Positions 43,090 through 55,500 of a stretch of 64,000 bases of DNA are shown here, piece after piece. The notes beneath the pieces are model-generated. The model was not told where the DNA came from. It made no database searches and saw only the letters and a list, made by a program, of their open reading frames with translations. The stretch comes from Cristatella mucedo. Taxonomy: Eukaryota; Bryozoa; Phylactolaemata; Cristatellidae. The DNA lies in contig WPIO01000024.1 of NCBI GenBank assembly GCA_009760855.2, positions 4,674,501-4,738,500 of the forward strand, given 5' to 3'. Each line of letters opens with the position of its first letter. The first letter of the stretch is position 1. A program made the position numbers and the translations under genes.

Positions 43090-45760
43090 CCGAATCTATA
43101 CATTTTTTGCCGTCAACTGAAACGAGGTCTTCGGAGAGTCAACAACAACCACATAACATCTAGTAGCGCCGAAGGCTTGGCGGAGTAGGCTTGACCTGCC
43201 GCTTACCTAGCGGCGTAACCTAGCGCCTAATGTCGTTCGGTGTGCGTCTACGCGCCATAAGCTCGCCGCCATGAAACGAGCGTTTCTGGCGCTGACCTGC
43301 TTACCGTTACTAAACAGGGGTCATGAGTCCAGGGGCATGAATTGAAAAGCGAGACACACAAATTAGGGATTTTACTTAGCTTTATTCGCAAGTGCATAAA
43401 GTCGCTGCGCGTCTAGCTCAGCTTTATCTCCACACTCCTTGCCCGCTCTCAACGCACCACCACTCTTTCGCAGGGAATACGTCTCCACACTGAGGCTACT
43501 TACGTCTATAGTGGGGAACGACCCAAATAGATGGAGCCCGAACCGGAGCCTAAACCCTGACCGGAGAACTAATACTCCATTTTCACTAGTGCGGTAGGAA
43601 TACCCCACACAGGCCAAGCACGTTGAGCTCGCGCCGGCAACTCCTTATGCCGAGACCACGTGCTAGCACACGAACACAAAACACGAAAGAAACACAAAAT
43701 GCTTGCTCGGGTGCGATACGTGCGATATTAGGTGGAGTCCACCGAATCCTCCTAGAGCTGCCTCGTCCTGCTCCGTTCATTGCCGGCAGACAGCCTGCCC
43801 TCCTCCCTCGCTTTCAGAGAAACGAATCCGACGGCGTCGAAGCGCGAAGTCTAACAAAAAGACCCAAAAGACCAAGAGCGAGCGTCGCTCGACTCTTAAA
43901 TACTTAGTTGAGACAATCGGGCAAGAGCTTAGTGGCATTGGGCCCGATACCATAACCCATTACGGTAAGGAATTAATACCATCACTAGGCCACTGGAAGT
44001 GCACCTCTGTCCAGCTTGAATGTGCGAATGGGTTCCAGGCAATTCTTTTTGGACACAGTGATGGCGGAGGTTGACAGGCCAGCCGACATCAATCAGCAGC
44101 TCCCACGGGTATCGGACCAATTCTAAAGGCCGAATCGCCACCGCTAGTCACAGAGCTTCCTGGCTTGCTCTTAAGCTCTTGCTCTCTAACCGCACTGGCG
44201 CTCCTCTCTGGCTCACTGCTCCAGGACAAAGGACTTCTTGCCCGCCGCCGAACAGCGTTTGTTCGTGCTAAAATTTAGCCAAGGCCAGAAAGGCGCTACA
44301 ACCTAGTGCAGGCACATAGTACGCCCAGCGGCGTGCGGCGCTTGTGGAGATATTCTCAAACCCTGCAGTTTAGAAGAGGCTTCGGCAGTCGTGCTTGCAG
44401 AGTGCCAATAAAGCGAACGCGATGACGCGGGCAAGAAAAAGGCTGGTTGGACCGAGGGGGCCGGCCAAAGCGACCAGCAGCGGCTGCAACAATGGCAGAT
44501 AGCACGCCGTGTGCCGAAGGTAGGCCTGGCTGCAACGTCGGAACACGAGTATCGGGCAGTGAGCGGCAGCGGCGTCCGGCAGAAAGTGGTCAAGTCCGGC
44601 AGAGGCTCGGCGGCATATCGCAGAGAGGCGGCGGCGGTGACATCCGGCAGAGATGCGGTGGCGGCCGGCTGCGCAGCGGTTGAGAGTGAGACGGCGCCGG
44701 TGGATTGTTGGGAAACGGAGGCGGCGGTTGGAGCGCCAGTGCCGGCGGAAGTGCGCGACGCGCGCCCGTCGAGGAGGCGCGCAATTTCCTGGGGGCGGAG
44801 ATTCCGACGGCGATTACGCGGTAGAGGCCGAAGTAGCAGGTGGATGCTATGGCGCTGAAGCGGCTGCAGGCGAAGGCACGTAAGCAGCAGAAACAGGCAG
44901 TGACTTGGCAGTCAGCGGAAATGATCTCCGAGGCAGCCATTACGGTGACGTCAGCTTGCGACTCGCCGAGGGGCTGCGACGCTTCGTTAGGCTGCGACTC
45001 GCCGTGACATGCGGCGCTAGCCAGAGATGCGGCGCAGGCCAGCGAGGAGAATTGTACCGCGAAGCCGTCGACCTGCGTTGCACCCGCAAAAGAAACGAGG
45101 CTCGAGATGCATGCCTCGCAGGAGAAGCACGAGGGGACGGCAGCTTCGGTCCGGAAGATGACAGCTGTAACAATTCGTGTAGCATCGACGATGAGTTTAG
45201 CGACAACGGCCGGAAATGATGAAATAGCGGCCGGCGCTGGGTTGAATGGCCGGCGCTCCGTACGGCGGCAGAGACCGACACCGCGTCGGACATTAGCTGT
45301 GCGGTTGTTGCGTGGCGGCGGCTCCAGCAGCAGCTGTTCTAGTGGGAGTCTCACGGAGACACAGAGGGTGCACGTGCTTGGTCAACGAGACTCTGCTTTA
45401 TTCCTCTCAACGGCACACATAAGAGCTCGATCAATCGCAGCAGATGACACGAAATATAATCCGCATTAGTGGCCCTACGCTGCGCTGCTTCAATGACTTA
45501 ACTATTGGCCACACCTGAGGCATGTACATTAGTGTCAGGTGCTTCGCTAATTACAGCAGAAGCCTCAGGTGCACACCACATCCCTTCCACCATAGCAAAT
45601 AGATTTCTTAGTCCATCAGCCTAGCTGGGGAGGCTGCCCCCCTCACGACTGGTACGTCGCTGTAGCCACTGGCTCCCCGCTCTGTCCTCTTCTGCCTGCT
45701 AAGGTGCGGTGCCCGGTCCCTTGGCTTGTCGTTCGGGCTCTGTCAGGATATTAATTTAGC
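43090..45760. other. GC-rich block, probably mobile, no recognised gene
   Basis: G+C is visibly much higher than in the flanking AT-rich DNA, most of all at 44300-45350, where codon-like frames are open on both strands (for example 44590-45354 minus, 254 codons). Such multi-frame openness is expected from composition alone, and no domain was recognised. AATAAA on the minus strand occurs at about 43380 and 45400, each a short way inside a GC-rich segment, which could suggest terminal repeats. No inverted or direct end repeat was confirmed by eye. Confidence 0.35.
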
Positions 45761-45922
45761 CTTAACGGCCAATAGGCATGTACGGTTGCATTATTAATAA
45801 GTGCTTAAGGCAAGAACAATTTTTGAGTAAGTTGGAACAGAAAAAGCATTCTAACAATGCCTATTTTGAAAAAGACAGGTTGATCGCAATGAATCAAAAT
45901 TATTCGCATGACATGCATGCCT

Positions 45923-45923
<1 letters not shown>

Positions 45924-45957
<34 letters not shown>
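45924..45957. repeat. (GT)n microsatellite
   Basis: Pure (GT)n of about 33 bases. Confidence 0.97.
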
Positions 45958-45959
<2 letters not shown>

Positions 45960-46318
45960 TAGATGTTGGTGTGCCTAAAAGCACATATTTCTAAAGATCA
46001 TGTTCCTGACGTTTGAAAAACGTTTTCCTTTTATTCTTTTTCTAAGGAGAACAGTATAAAACGCGTTTTAACCCAAAAATGACCCTTGTAACCATGTATA
46101 GCTAAACGATTTAATGCTTTGAAATCTTTATTTTCAATCAAACGTAAAATGCCATTAGTGTAGCGAATTAATACAAAGCACTATCATTTAAGGCACATCT
46201 CAGAACCATACCTTTAGAACAGAAATTACAGCACGTTTTAGCTTGAGACACAAATTTCTACTCCTGATAATAAGTCTCACCAGTTAATCAAATTCTGAGA
46301 CTCCGGTACATTACCAAT

Positions 46319-46324
46319 TTTATT
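46319..46324 (-). terminator. Candidate polyadenylation signal of gene 2
   Basis: AATAAA on the minus strand about 95 bases past the stop codon at 46417-46419. It supports 46417-46588 being the terminal exon. Confidence 0.45.
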
Positions 46325-46416
46325 AAGAAAAAAGCAATGAACCACTCTTTATATAGGTACACTTATTTTTCTTACTTCAAACTGAACGCCACTGTAGCAG
46401 TCACTCAAGCTTTGCC

Positions 46417-46588
46417 TCATTTCTTGCGAGCCCCTTTACCACAGGCAGTATCGCACGAGCTGTCTTCAGTTGTGCAGAATTGGACGTCACAGAAAACACG
46501 TGTACCCTGCTCGTCGTGTAGGTAAGATGGTATTCTCATCATGAATGTGTCTTGCATTAGTATCTGGACGTCTTTGTCCACAGGACAG
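46417..46588 (-). CDS. Gene 2 exon: end of ZP-C, terminal
   Basis: The acceptor is TTGTTTTTAAG (phase 2). The peptide starts CPVDKDVQIL, the usual CPvD motif of ZP-C, continues with DTFMMRIPSYL, then RVFCDVQFC, SSCDTAC and ends GKGARKK before TGA. The cysteine pattern C-x4-C, C-x3-C is typical of the ZP-C end. The basic GARKK end could be a remnant of a cleavage site. Confidence 0.85.
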
Positions 46589-49500
46589 CTTAAAAACAAT
46601 TAAAGCGGAAAACTAATAATTCAAGAACAAAACAACACTCAAAATAAGAGTGTAAACTGACCGTTGGCTAGCAGACTGAGAATACAAACCTTTGCTGAAA
46701 ATGAGCTTGTTTATTACCCTAACAAAGGATAGAGAGAGAGACTCAAAGATAACTTTTGTTTCTGAGCCTGAAATCTTCGTGCCATAAAGCCAAAATGTCA
46801 CCTAAATAGGTTAGTAAGCTATAACTTGACTTTCGTGTGCTTGATTTTTTAAGTTTGATAAAACTAAGGCTTTTCTATTTCACCCTTCAAGAACCTCTTC
46901 CAAGGCACTTCGCGTGGGCTGTAAAAAGTCATTCAAGCTATAGATGACAATAACTGATTTCAGATCGTGTACGTGCACAGAGACAAATTTAGAGGGGCAA
47001 TACAATTTAGAGAGTAGATTTTAAATTTAAGCTTCGCTTTGAATGTCCTCGAGTCAGGGGTTGTTGCCGTGTTCGGTAGCTAGTTGTAGGTTTGGATGCC
47101 TAAGATCTCAAGTCGAGGTTTCTAATGAATAGAATTCGAGCTTTATTATTGGTAGTCTTATCAACCGTCGTCAGATTATTAACCCAGTTTAGCTCATGCA
47201 GGCGGGATGCAGATTCTACACTAGGGACGACAGCGTAGACTAAACGCCTATTTTTTTACTACTTGCAATCGATTAAAGAGTACGAGGATAGGAATTATTC
47301 GAATGCTGAGTAGGCTCCGGAATAGTTCTAATATTTGTAAGGAAACATTCAAATGGTATACCAATCTAAGGGAATTGGATTTGTATTACGAAACTCTGCT
47401 ATGCTATGTAGGAAGCGTGCAAGTAAGGTTAGTGAGTGCTTCTTAGATAAAACAAAATGCAGCTTGCATCAATATTCTGATGGTTCTCACCGAGGTAAGA
47501 CCATACCTAGATTAAAGCTACACTAGATTGATACATGAGCTTGTGGAAAGGCACTTTAAAAAAAGGCTCTGGTTGTCAATAATTGCAAATGCTATCAATA
47601 GGCCTGCTTGCTGTGCCGGTAGTAGGACCATACCTCGGTCAGCTTTGTTCAGATAGTAACAGGATATCCATAGATAAGTAGCGCACTACGTGTGGTGGTT
47701 CCTTTCACGATCGCGGTCCCCGAGGTCGTGGGTTCGATTCCTGCGGTGGGCGATCCTTTATCGCCACTGCAAGCAGTGCTAATAGCCGTAAAGGCTCTAC
47801 TGTCGCTATGCAAAAACAGGCTGCTTAATCAGCTAGGATGTATTTATTATTTATTTATTTAAAGCTTATGTTTAACGGCAAAAATTGCATGTTGACGATA
47901 AACCATAGCAAGATCTTATGAATGAGTGTCTGTATTTAGTTGCTGGGCAACCATTTATGTATTCCAACCTTGCACGGGGCTAGTCAATTTATAAAAGCGA
48001 GACTCGACACCAAATATCCTTACTTTTCTTGATCTTGGGCTGCCGTCGAAGTAATAATAATAATAATAACGATAATAAAAATAAGATTACATTGTATAGC
48101 ACCCTCAGATATCTTAATTGCTTTCTAATCACTTTAGGGTGCTGCATAGAAAGACTTACCAAGTAATTGGCGGTAAAATCCGCAAGCAGCAGGCACGGTG
48201 TAAGCAGGTCTATGCACACTAAGAAGAAATCGCCAAGACCCATCAAATGCTGTAAAGAACAGGTGCACATTTAAGCTCGTTTTTCAAATTCTTCCGTACG
48301 TGAGGACATCGTGACATGCCTTAATAGTGAGTTTCATACTTTGGAACAATGGGAGCTACAGACAACAGTCGAGGTCTTGTGGAGGTTAATATGAGGTCAG
48401 GTTACACAATTCAAGTCGGAACAGCAAGTTGGACAATTCTTCGCCTGGTGAGAGAGTAGTTGTGATAAGTATGCTGGAGCCGGAGAATAAATGAGCCTAA
48501 AAGTAAGTGATCGAACCTTGATCATGATGCACTGCTTTATTGGAAGACAGTGCATGTCAGTAAGGAGTGGTGTGATATTGCAGTTGCCGTGCCCCAGACA
48601 AACGATGTTAGCTGCACAGTTTTGCACCAGCTATAAGCACCAGATTTCATACTCAGGGAGAAACTAAAGCAATGGATTACAAAATTCAAGAAAGGAATTT
48701 AAAACTGAATGGACCAATTTGGATTTAGTATCCTTGTCTATGCAAGACAGCATTTTGGAAGGGTTATGCAACTGACAGTAGGCAGACTCGACTGTGGAGC
48801 TGAAATGATCGTCTAACGAAAGTTAACTTTTGAAAAGAAAACCTGGATTACGTGCAGACTCAACTGCATAAGTTATATTTAGTAAGTGGTAAATAGTATA
48901 TTAAGTGGTCAAAAAAGCTGTTTTTCGATGTGTAGCAACTTTGACGTTAGCCACGGACAATTATTTATATTTGTTGTCATTTAGTCACAGGGGCAAACTC
49001 ATCAATAAAATAGCTAGCTTCGTCGTATTATGTTGAATAATACAAATAAGGTTGGTCTAGCATTAAACGCGAAGCCAAGGGATGGAAATTCGCTTCTGAC
49101 CGAACAAAAAAGAGATCACAGGTCTCTTGACTCAAACGTGATTTTGGATATTAAATCCGTAACATATTCTAATGAGGATTAAATTCACGCACGATCTAAT
49201 ATACTAAAATGGGTAATCTTATGGTCAATATAGAACAACCACAAGAGAAAGTAAAGTAGAGGGTGTGAGCTTTTACATTTGTAGGCGTTTGAAGGTGTGC
49301 AGAAAGACGGAAATGTTACTACAGTGAAAGCATATTAGAAATGTCGAATAAGATGGCTTATGAAAAATGGTATCAAAATCAAATAGAGTGAAACGATCGT
49401 CACTGCGTTAGCAAAATTTTAGGAAATAGTCTCATAACTCCTAGATTAATCTGGAGTTACTGCCGGCAACGGTTAAGTGTGCTTTATTAATCGGACATAA

Positions 49501-52500
49501 AAGCAAATTCAAAGAGCTGGCCTTCACGAGGAGCATTGTCACCGATTAATAAAGTCACGGATTAAAATGAAGTTACCGATGTTAGAATTAGCTGTATCGT
49601 TAATTCAGAAAAAAATCAGTCCTTTTAAAGGAAAACGTGTTTTGCAGTCACTAAGAATCTATAATATAGCGAGATCACTTTTCATATCGCTATATGGTTG
49701 TAATTAAGGTTAATCAATTATTGGGTTAAACACATTATCTTAATATAAAAGCATTTCATAATTTTGAATTCAATTTACCTACCTAATAATAAGTGCTTTT
49801 ATACAAATTCAGATTTCTATAATTACATCTGGGTTCCGAGATGCAATATAGAATCTAAGGAAACTATCAACTCATCAGGTAGCATGGTTACTAAAAATAA
49901 TATAAATGATGGTAGCGGATGCCTATTCATTCACATAACATCAATTGGTATTCTCTTACTTCTAAACATAAAATTATGTCTATCTGAATTTAGTAGTACC
50001 TCAAGAACATAAGGTTTGTGGTGTTTTTTAATCTGGAAAGCCATTAGGTGGTTGTGGCTACATATTTTCAATCAATCACCGAAAACCTTTTGGACTGTTA
50101 GTGAAGAATCAATTACCTTCATTACATGCCACAGGGAAAGATCTATAATGTTTATTATAGGCTAATTAATTTTTTTTATAAATAGGCCAGACCATCTTAA
50201 TCCGATATAGACAGGTCTCTTTTTTCTTTAATTCACTGTACCTAAGATACAAAGAAATCTGACAGGCTCAATTAAGTTACAATTTTTCATACTCAGTTTT
50301 TAAACGCTGAAACATTTAAGAAATTGTATTGAATACTCTTCAAACATGAAATATTATTATTAAATAGTCCTACATTACAAAATGAAATATTACTATTAAA
50401 AAGTCACTCTTGAATGTCTTGCAGCCATCTGAAACCTTTAATTAGCGATCTCCATCTTGGGAGTCTAACCATTGAAGCTCTTATCAAAATGGCTGCTAGC
50501 AAACGTCCCAATAAACAATCCGAAGCATTCCTTTACTCAAGCTCATCCTTAGAACTGTAGCTCCAGAACCGAATACAATTACTCCGGCGCTCTACTTGTT
50601 TAACTGTGGTGAGCAGTGGTCTAAAAAAATTGTTAACCATCCTGTGACACATCAGTAAGCTGTTATATTTCTTCACATTTTTATTTAAAGATGACGCTTA
50701 GTATAAGATACTTGAAATAATTAATTTCTTCTCTGCTAATTTTGAGAATCTAACGTGAATACCGATATGCAGGACCGACTCTCGGATTCTCGGGGCTTTA
50801 CCTGCGGCCTCGTCAATACCAGCTATCAAGGCCTAAGCAGAAGCCAGAACTTTACTCGAAACCACGGGATTGTCGTAGAAAAATTTTAAAAATGGAACGC
50901 CTCCAAGCTCAAATCTTTGTATCTCCTACTATTTAGATAAGACAAATAGGCCTAATCTGAATCCACGCAGTCTCACACTTGTGGTTAGGATTGGAAGAAG
51001 AGCTCTAAATAGATGAATCATTCTTTTCATGCTTGCAACCTATGTTCAAGTGGATTGTGGTACACTAAGTATCATTAAAAATCATGAATCTTCAAAATTC
51101 AGAAAAATTGGAAAGCATGTAAGGGTCAAGTACATGTAGGGATGCCTGTCGTATGCCTTGAAAAAGGTCTCAATTGTTCGTGACTCTGATATCCGCTAGG
51201 TGGAGTGTTAAGATCATGAAATCTGGATGATTTCCGGTGTACCTTACAGTCTAATATCGTACTAGATGACTAGTGGCTGTTGATTTCTGCACTCTAACCG
51301 AGAGAGTATTCCAAGCACAGCAGTGCTTTCCTAGTACAGAGACTTTGTGTTAGAGAAGGACCTGGTGACCTAAAGATAGCTACCAACCAAATTTAAAGAA
51401 TCTAGAAAGAGATTGAGTTCTGTTATGCCACTTTATTGAACGTTTAATTAGTATTAGTATTATTACCGCGCCAATAGGAGCAAAGGGGAAGGTTCACTTT
51501 TGACAGCCGTCCAGCAGTGCAGTGAGCAGGGCAGCCTCCTATTGCTATGCTCAACGACATTCACCATTGGTGAAATTATGGTCTAGTTCTACGCATGGAG
51601 CAACTGCCTTGTCCGTTTCAAATAAAGGCTATAATCTGGTGCTATAAAAGTTCAATAATTGCACATCTTGCCAGCCTTCTTCGAAATCTTGTGGGTCTTG
51701 CCTCATACATAAACATTTTGCTGGCCTTGCCCCCTCAATGAAAATCCCGGTTCATCCACTGATCACGATATTTTACCGACTTAGACTAATTTCAGGTCAG
51801 TTTCCCGTACAGCAACAGCCATAAGAAGTTTTTTCTTAATTTAAAAGAAGCTGTCGTACGCACCTTCCTTGTGTCGTAGCTTCAATATAAACACGGCGGC
51901 AGGCCGGCGGGCAAAGGGTGGAGTCTTGGATAAACCCAGCCTTCTCAGAATGCGACCCCGGTAGCTGTGTGGATAGGTGCGAGACTGCTGACATGCCGAT
52001 GCGTTTACTCCTGCCAGTAGTGATCCTAGTAGCCCCTATGTAGAGGTTGTTCTGCTTCTGTGCCTAGGGCTCTTAAAACTCTGAATTTCTGTACTGGTCT
52101 GCAAATATCTACTTGACGGCTCGTATCTAGCACGACGCCTTAGGTCTGACTAAAGGAATAATAATAACAATAAAAAACTTGATAAAGCGCCCTCATGGAA
52201 CTCAGTCGCTTTCTAGGTGCCTTACATTTGCTGCGAAGGAAACACGATCGAATAGTGAGCGGTATCGTGCTTGATAAACAACAGGAACAACATGATTAAG
52301 GGTTACATGCACCGGGTCAGAGTGCAAGCATGGTTAGTAGCAGAATGCAACAGTGTCAGCACCCATGAGCACATACAGGCCGAATCACAGTGACCTACTA
52401 AATGTTGTCATAAATGGATGCGTTTTTAATTTTTTTCATATGGTCACGTCGTGGCATATCGTAACGAAACTTGTAAGTGATCTCCAGGCTTTATGACCAT

Positions 52501-55500
52501 ACGAACTAAAGGTACGCTCGTCAAAAGATCTTTGGTTTTGACGAGGTATAAATAAACAGTTCGATTCCAAAAAGTGCATGGTACGATGCTTAGCCAGGTA
52601 GGGCAGTAGATCTGAAAGGTAGGCTGGAGCCAAAGAATGAAAGGACCTACAAGTCAACGACAAAACCTTGAAGTAGATCGGTTGCTTAACCGGTAGCCAG
52701 TGCAGGTCGGTGAGAAGTGATGTGATGTGGCATTAGCGATGCTCACAACAGGCAAGCCTAGCTGCAGAGTTTTGGGCCAGCAGCAAGCACGTGACTGCAC
52801 GCTCCGGAAGACCAGCAACCAGTTACATACAGTAGTCAGGACGGTATTTCACAAATGCATGGACCAACTTAGATGTGGTATGCCTGGCTAAACAAGCCCT
52901 AGTTTTTGCAATGCTATGTTTCTGAAAGTAGGCATACTTGTTAGTGGAGTTGACGTAGTCGTCTAACGAAATGTCACTTTGGAACGTGACACCTAGATTT
53001 CGTTCAGATTCCACAGGATATATCCTAGCAGAGCTAATTTTGAGCGTAAGCCTTTCCTATTTCTGAATTACACTTGGTTTACCCATAACTTGTAAGATAA
53101 TTTAATCAGCATTTAATTTAAGAAAATTGGCTGCCATCCATGTGGGGATGTCATCGCCGAGCTGGTTCGGTCTAGCGATTAAGGTGCTCTCCCCGACCAA
53201 GGCCTGACTGAGGTCGTGGGCTCGAGCCCCGAGGCATATGTGAAGCCCCTGAATAGAGATTAAGTTCTCTTGGGACGCTGTATAAATGAATTATATTTAT
53301 TTTATTTATTTTATCATTACATGCAGCAAGTGAGTTGAGCGAATTTGACGGGCTCGAGGGCTAGGTACAATTGATTCCCATCCGCATAGAAGTGACAGCC
53401 TAGATTGTGCTGGGCAATCACATCGGCAAAGATAGAGAGTTTAAATTGCGAAAAGAGCAGAATCAAATACGGCACCCTGAGGTAGCCATATTTCTGAGGT
53501 ACTTCTGACGATCTTCGTAATTCACATCAATACTCTAGAGTCGCCTTCTGAGATAGTACCAGAACCATTGCTGGGCTATGTAAGTGATGCCCTGGCGAGA
53601 CGAGAGGCGCTCAAAAAAAACCTGATGCTAATTGGCGTCAAAAGCTGCCGAAAGATCGAGCAGAACAAGCAGAGATACTCTACACATGTCTGCATTCCTA
53701 AGTAGGTCGTTTTACCCCTAAGCAATGCTGATTCTGTGATGATAAGCTCTGAAGCTAGATTGGAACTTACTAAAATGGTTTGAAGCTTCAATATATTAGT
53801 CCAGCTGGTCTGACTCGTTCGAGTGTGTTTAATAGGAATAATAAAAAAGAGACTGGTGGTAGTTTCTTAAGTTCTCTTGGTCTGGTGTCGCTTTTTTTTA
53901 AGTGGCCTGACTACAGCTTTATTCATTCCTCCCCGCGCTAAAGAGTGGCCTCGGGCGACTCCTAGCCTGGTGTGGACCTTTGCTTGATTTCTCCGTAATA
54001 TCTTCGGGTATTCCGCTGCTATTTTCGCTGTGACTATTTATGAGCTGTCCTCGGATATGCTACGCAAAACAGGACCTGCTTAGCATAAGATGCGATGTCG
54101 CCATTAGTCGATACCTACCGGCGGGCCTTCTTCGGCGGGTCAATGAGAACCTACCTGCATCATGCGTTCGCCCCGTCAACAGCTCGGCTATCAAACCTAC
54201 GACTCGTAAGTTTAAAGCGCTAAATAGTACTTGTTGCGGTAGTAGCCCACCCGCTGTAGCCCAGCACGTTGTGAAACGTCGTCCCACGGCCGTTACCAAG
54301 GTCCAATTCAAATTCGAAGAACCAGCGTCCGCCAGGCCAGGCGCAAACGGTAGAGAATACGAGCCACTTCATCGCCGTCGCCCAGTTGTTGGACAGCCTC
54401 TTAAATTCCGCCTACTAAATGTCCGCTCGCTAAAAACCAAGGGGTTACTTATCCGCGATCAGGTGGTCCAGGAGAAGCTAGATGCATTTCTGCTTACCGA
54501 AACCTGGATGACGCCTTGTTTCGGTAGCTGTATTTCCGAGACCACCCCACCCGGGAATCTCATTCTATCAGTCCATGCGTTCTGACAAGGTTGGTGGCGG
54601 GTTGCAATTGTTTTTCGCGAATCGTTTGGCTATAAAATGTGCAGTTTCTCGCATGGGTCATCGTTTGAATCGGTTGCTATCAGGTCATCATCAAAGACAA
54701 TGCCTCTCACCGTTGTGATATACCGGCCCCCTTCTGGCTGTCTAAACTTGTTTATAGAGGAGTTTTCAGAGTTCCTCGCTAAAATATTTGTGTGTGACAG
54801 GCCGCTACTGATTGTAGCAGACTTCAATATTCACGTTGACAACCCAAGCAACAGCCAGGTCCGCTCATTTCTTGACTGTCTGGAGAATCTTGGTTTGGCC
54901 CAACACGTTAATCATAGCACCCACGTCGGTGGCCACATTCTAGATCTCGTGATCACTAAGGATGTCCTCCCCACTGACTTTGTGGTGTGCCCACTGACCC
55001 TCTCAGATCATTGTTCGGTCTCGTTTACTGTTCCTGCTCCTTTGTACGCTAAGGGCAATGTCGAATTTGCCAAACGACGTAACTTACAAAGCATTGACAT
55101 GGACAAGTTTTTGGAATCTGTTTGGGATGCAGGTCTTCTTGATATGCATTCAGACTCGACCGGCAGCCTCGATACCCTCACTGATGCGATGAACATGACA
55201 CTCAGGAGTACTCTTGACAAGCATGCTCCCGTTCGCTCTATCCGTGTTCAAAGTCGTCGAGATTGCTTTCAATTTACAAAAAAACTCCTTAAGATGGGCC
55301 GTGTTAAGCGCAGGCTGGAACGTCGTTTCAAGAAATCGAGGTCTGAGGCAGACCTAGTCAATTTTAAAGACTCCCTTCGAGTTTACACCCGAAAGCTTAA
55401 AAAAGCCAGGGCTTCTTTTTTCATTAGAAAACTGAATTCCTGCCAGTCGGACACTAAACAGATTTATAAGATGGTAAACCATTTACTGGCCAATGCTGCC

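Noticed and set aside
44590-45354. 254-codon minus-strand frame as a gene
   Set aside because: Long frames are open on both strands in this GC-rich block, the peptide is low in complexity (Pro, Ser, Ala) and no domain or splice structure supports it.
51950-52030. tRNA-like stretch as a third SINE
   Set aside because: Only a weak A-box-like word; no B box, no second copy seen.
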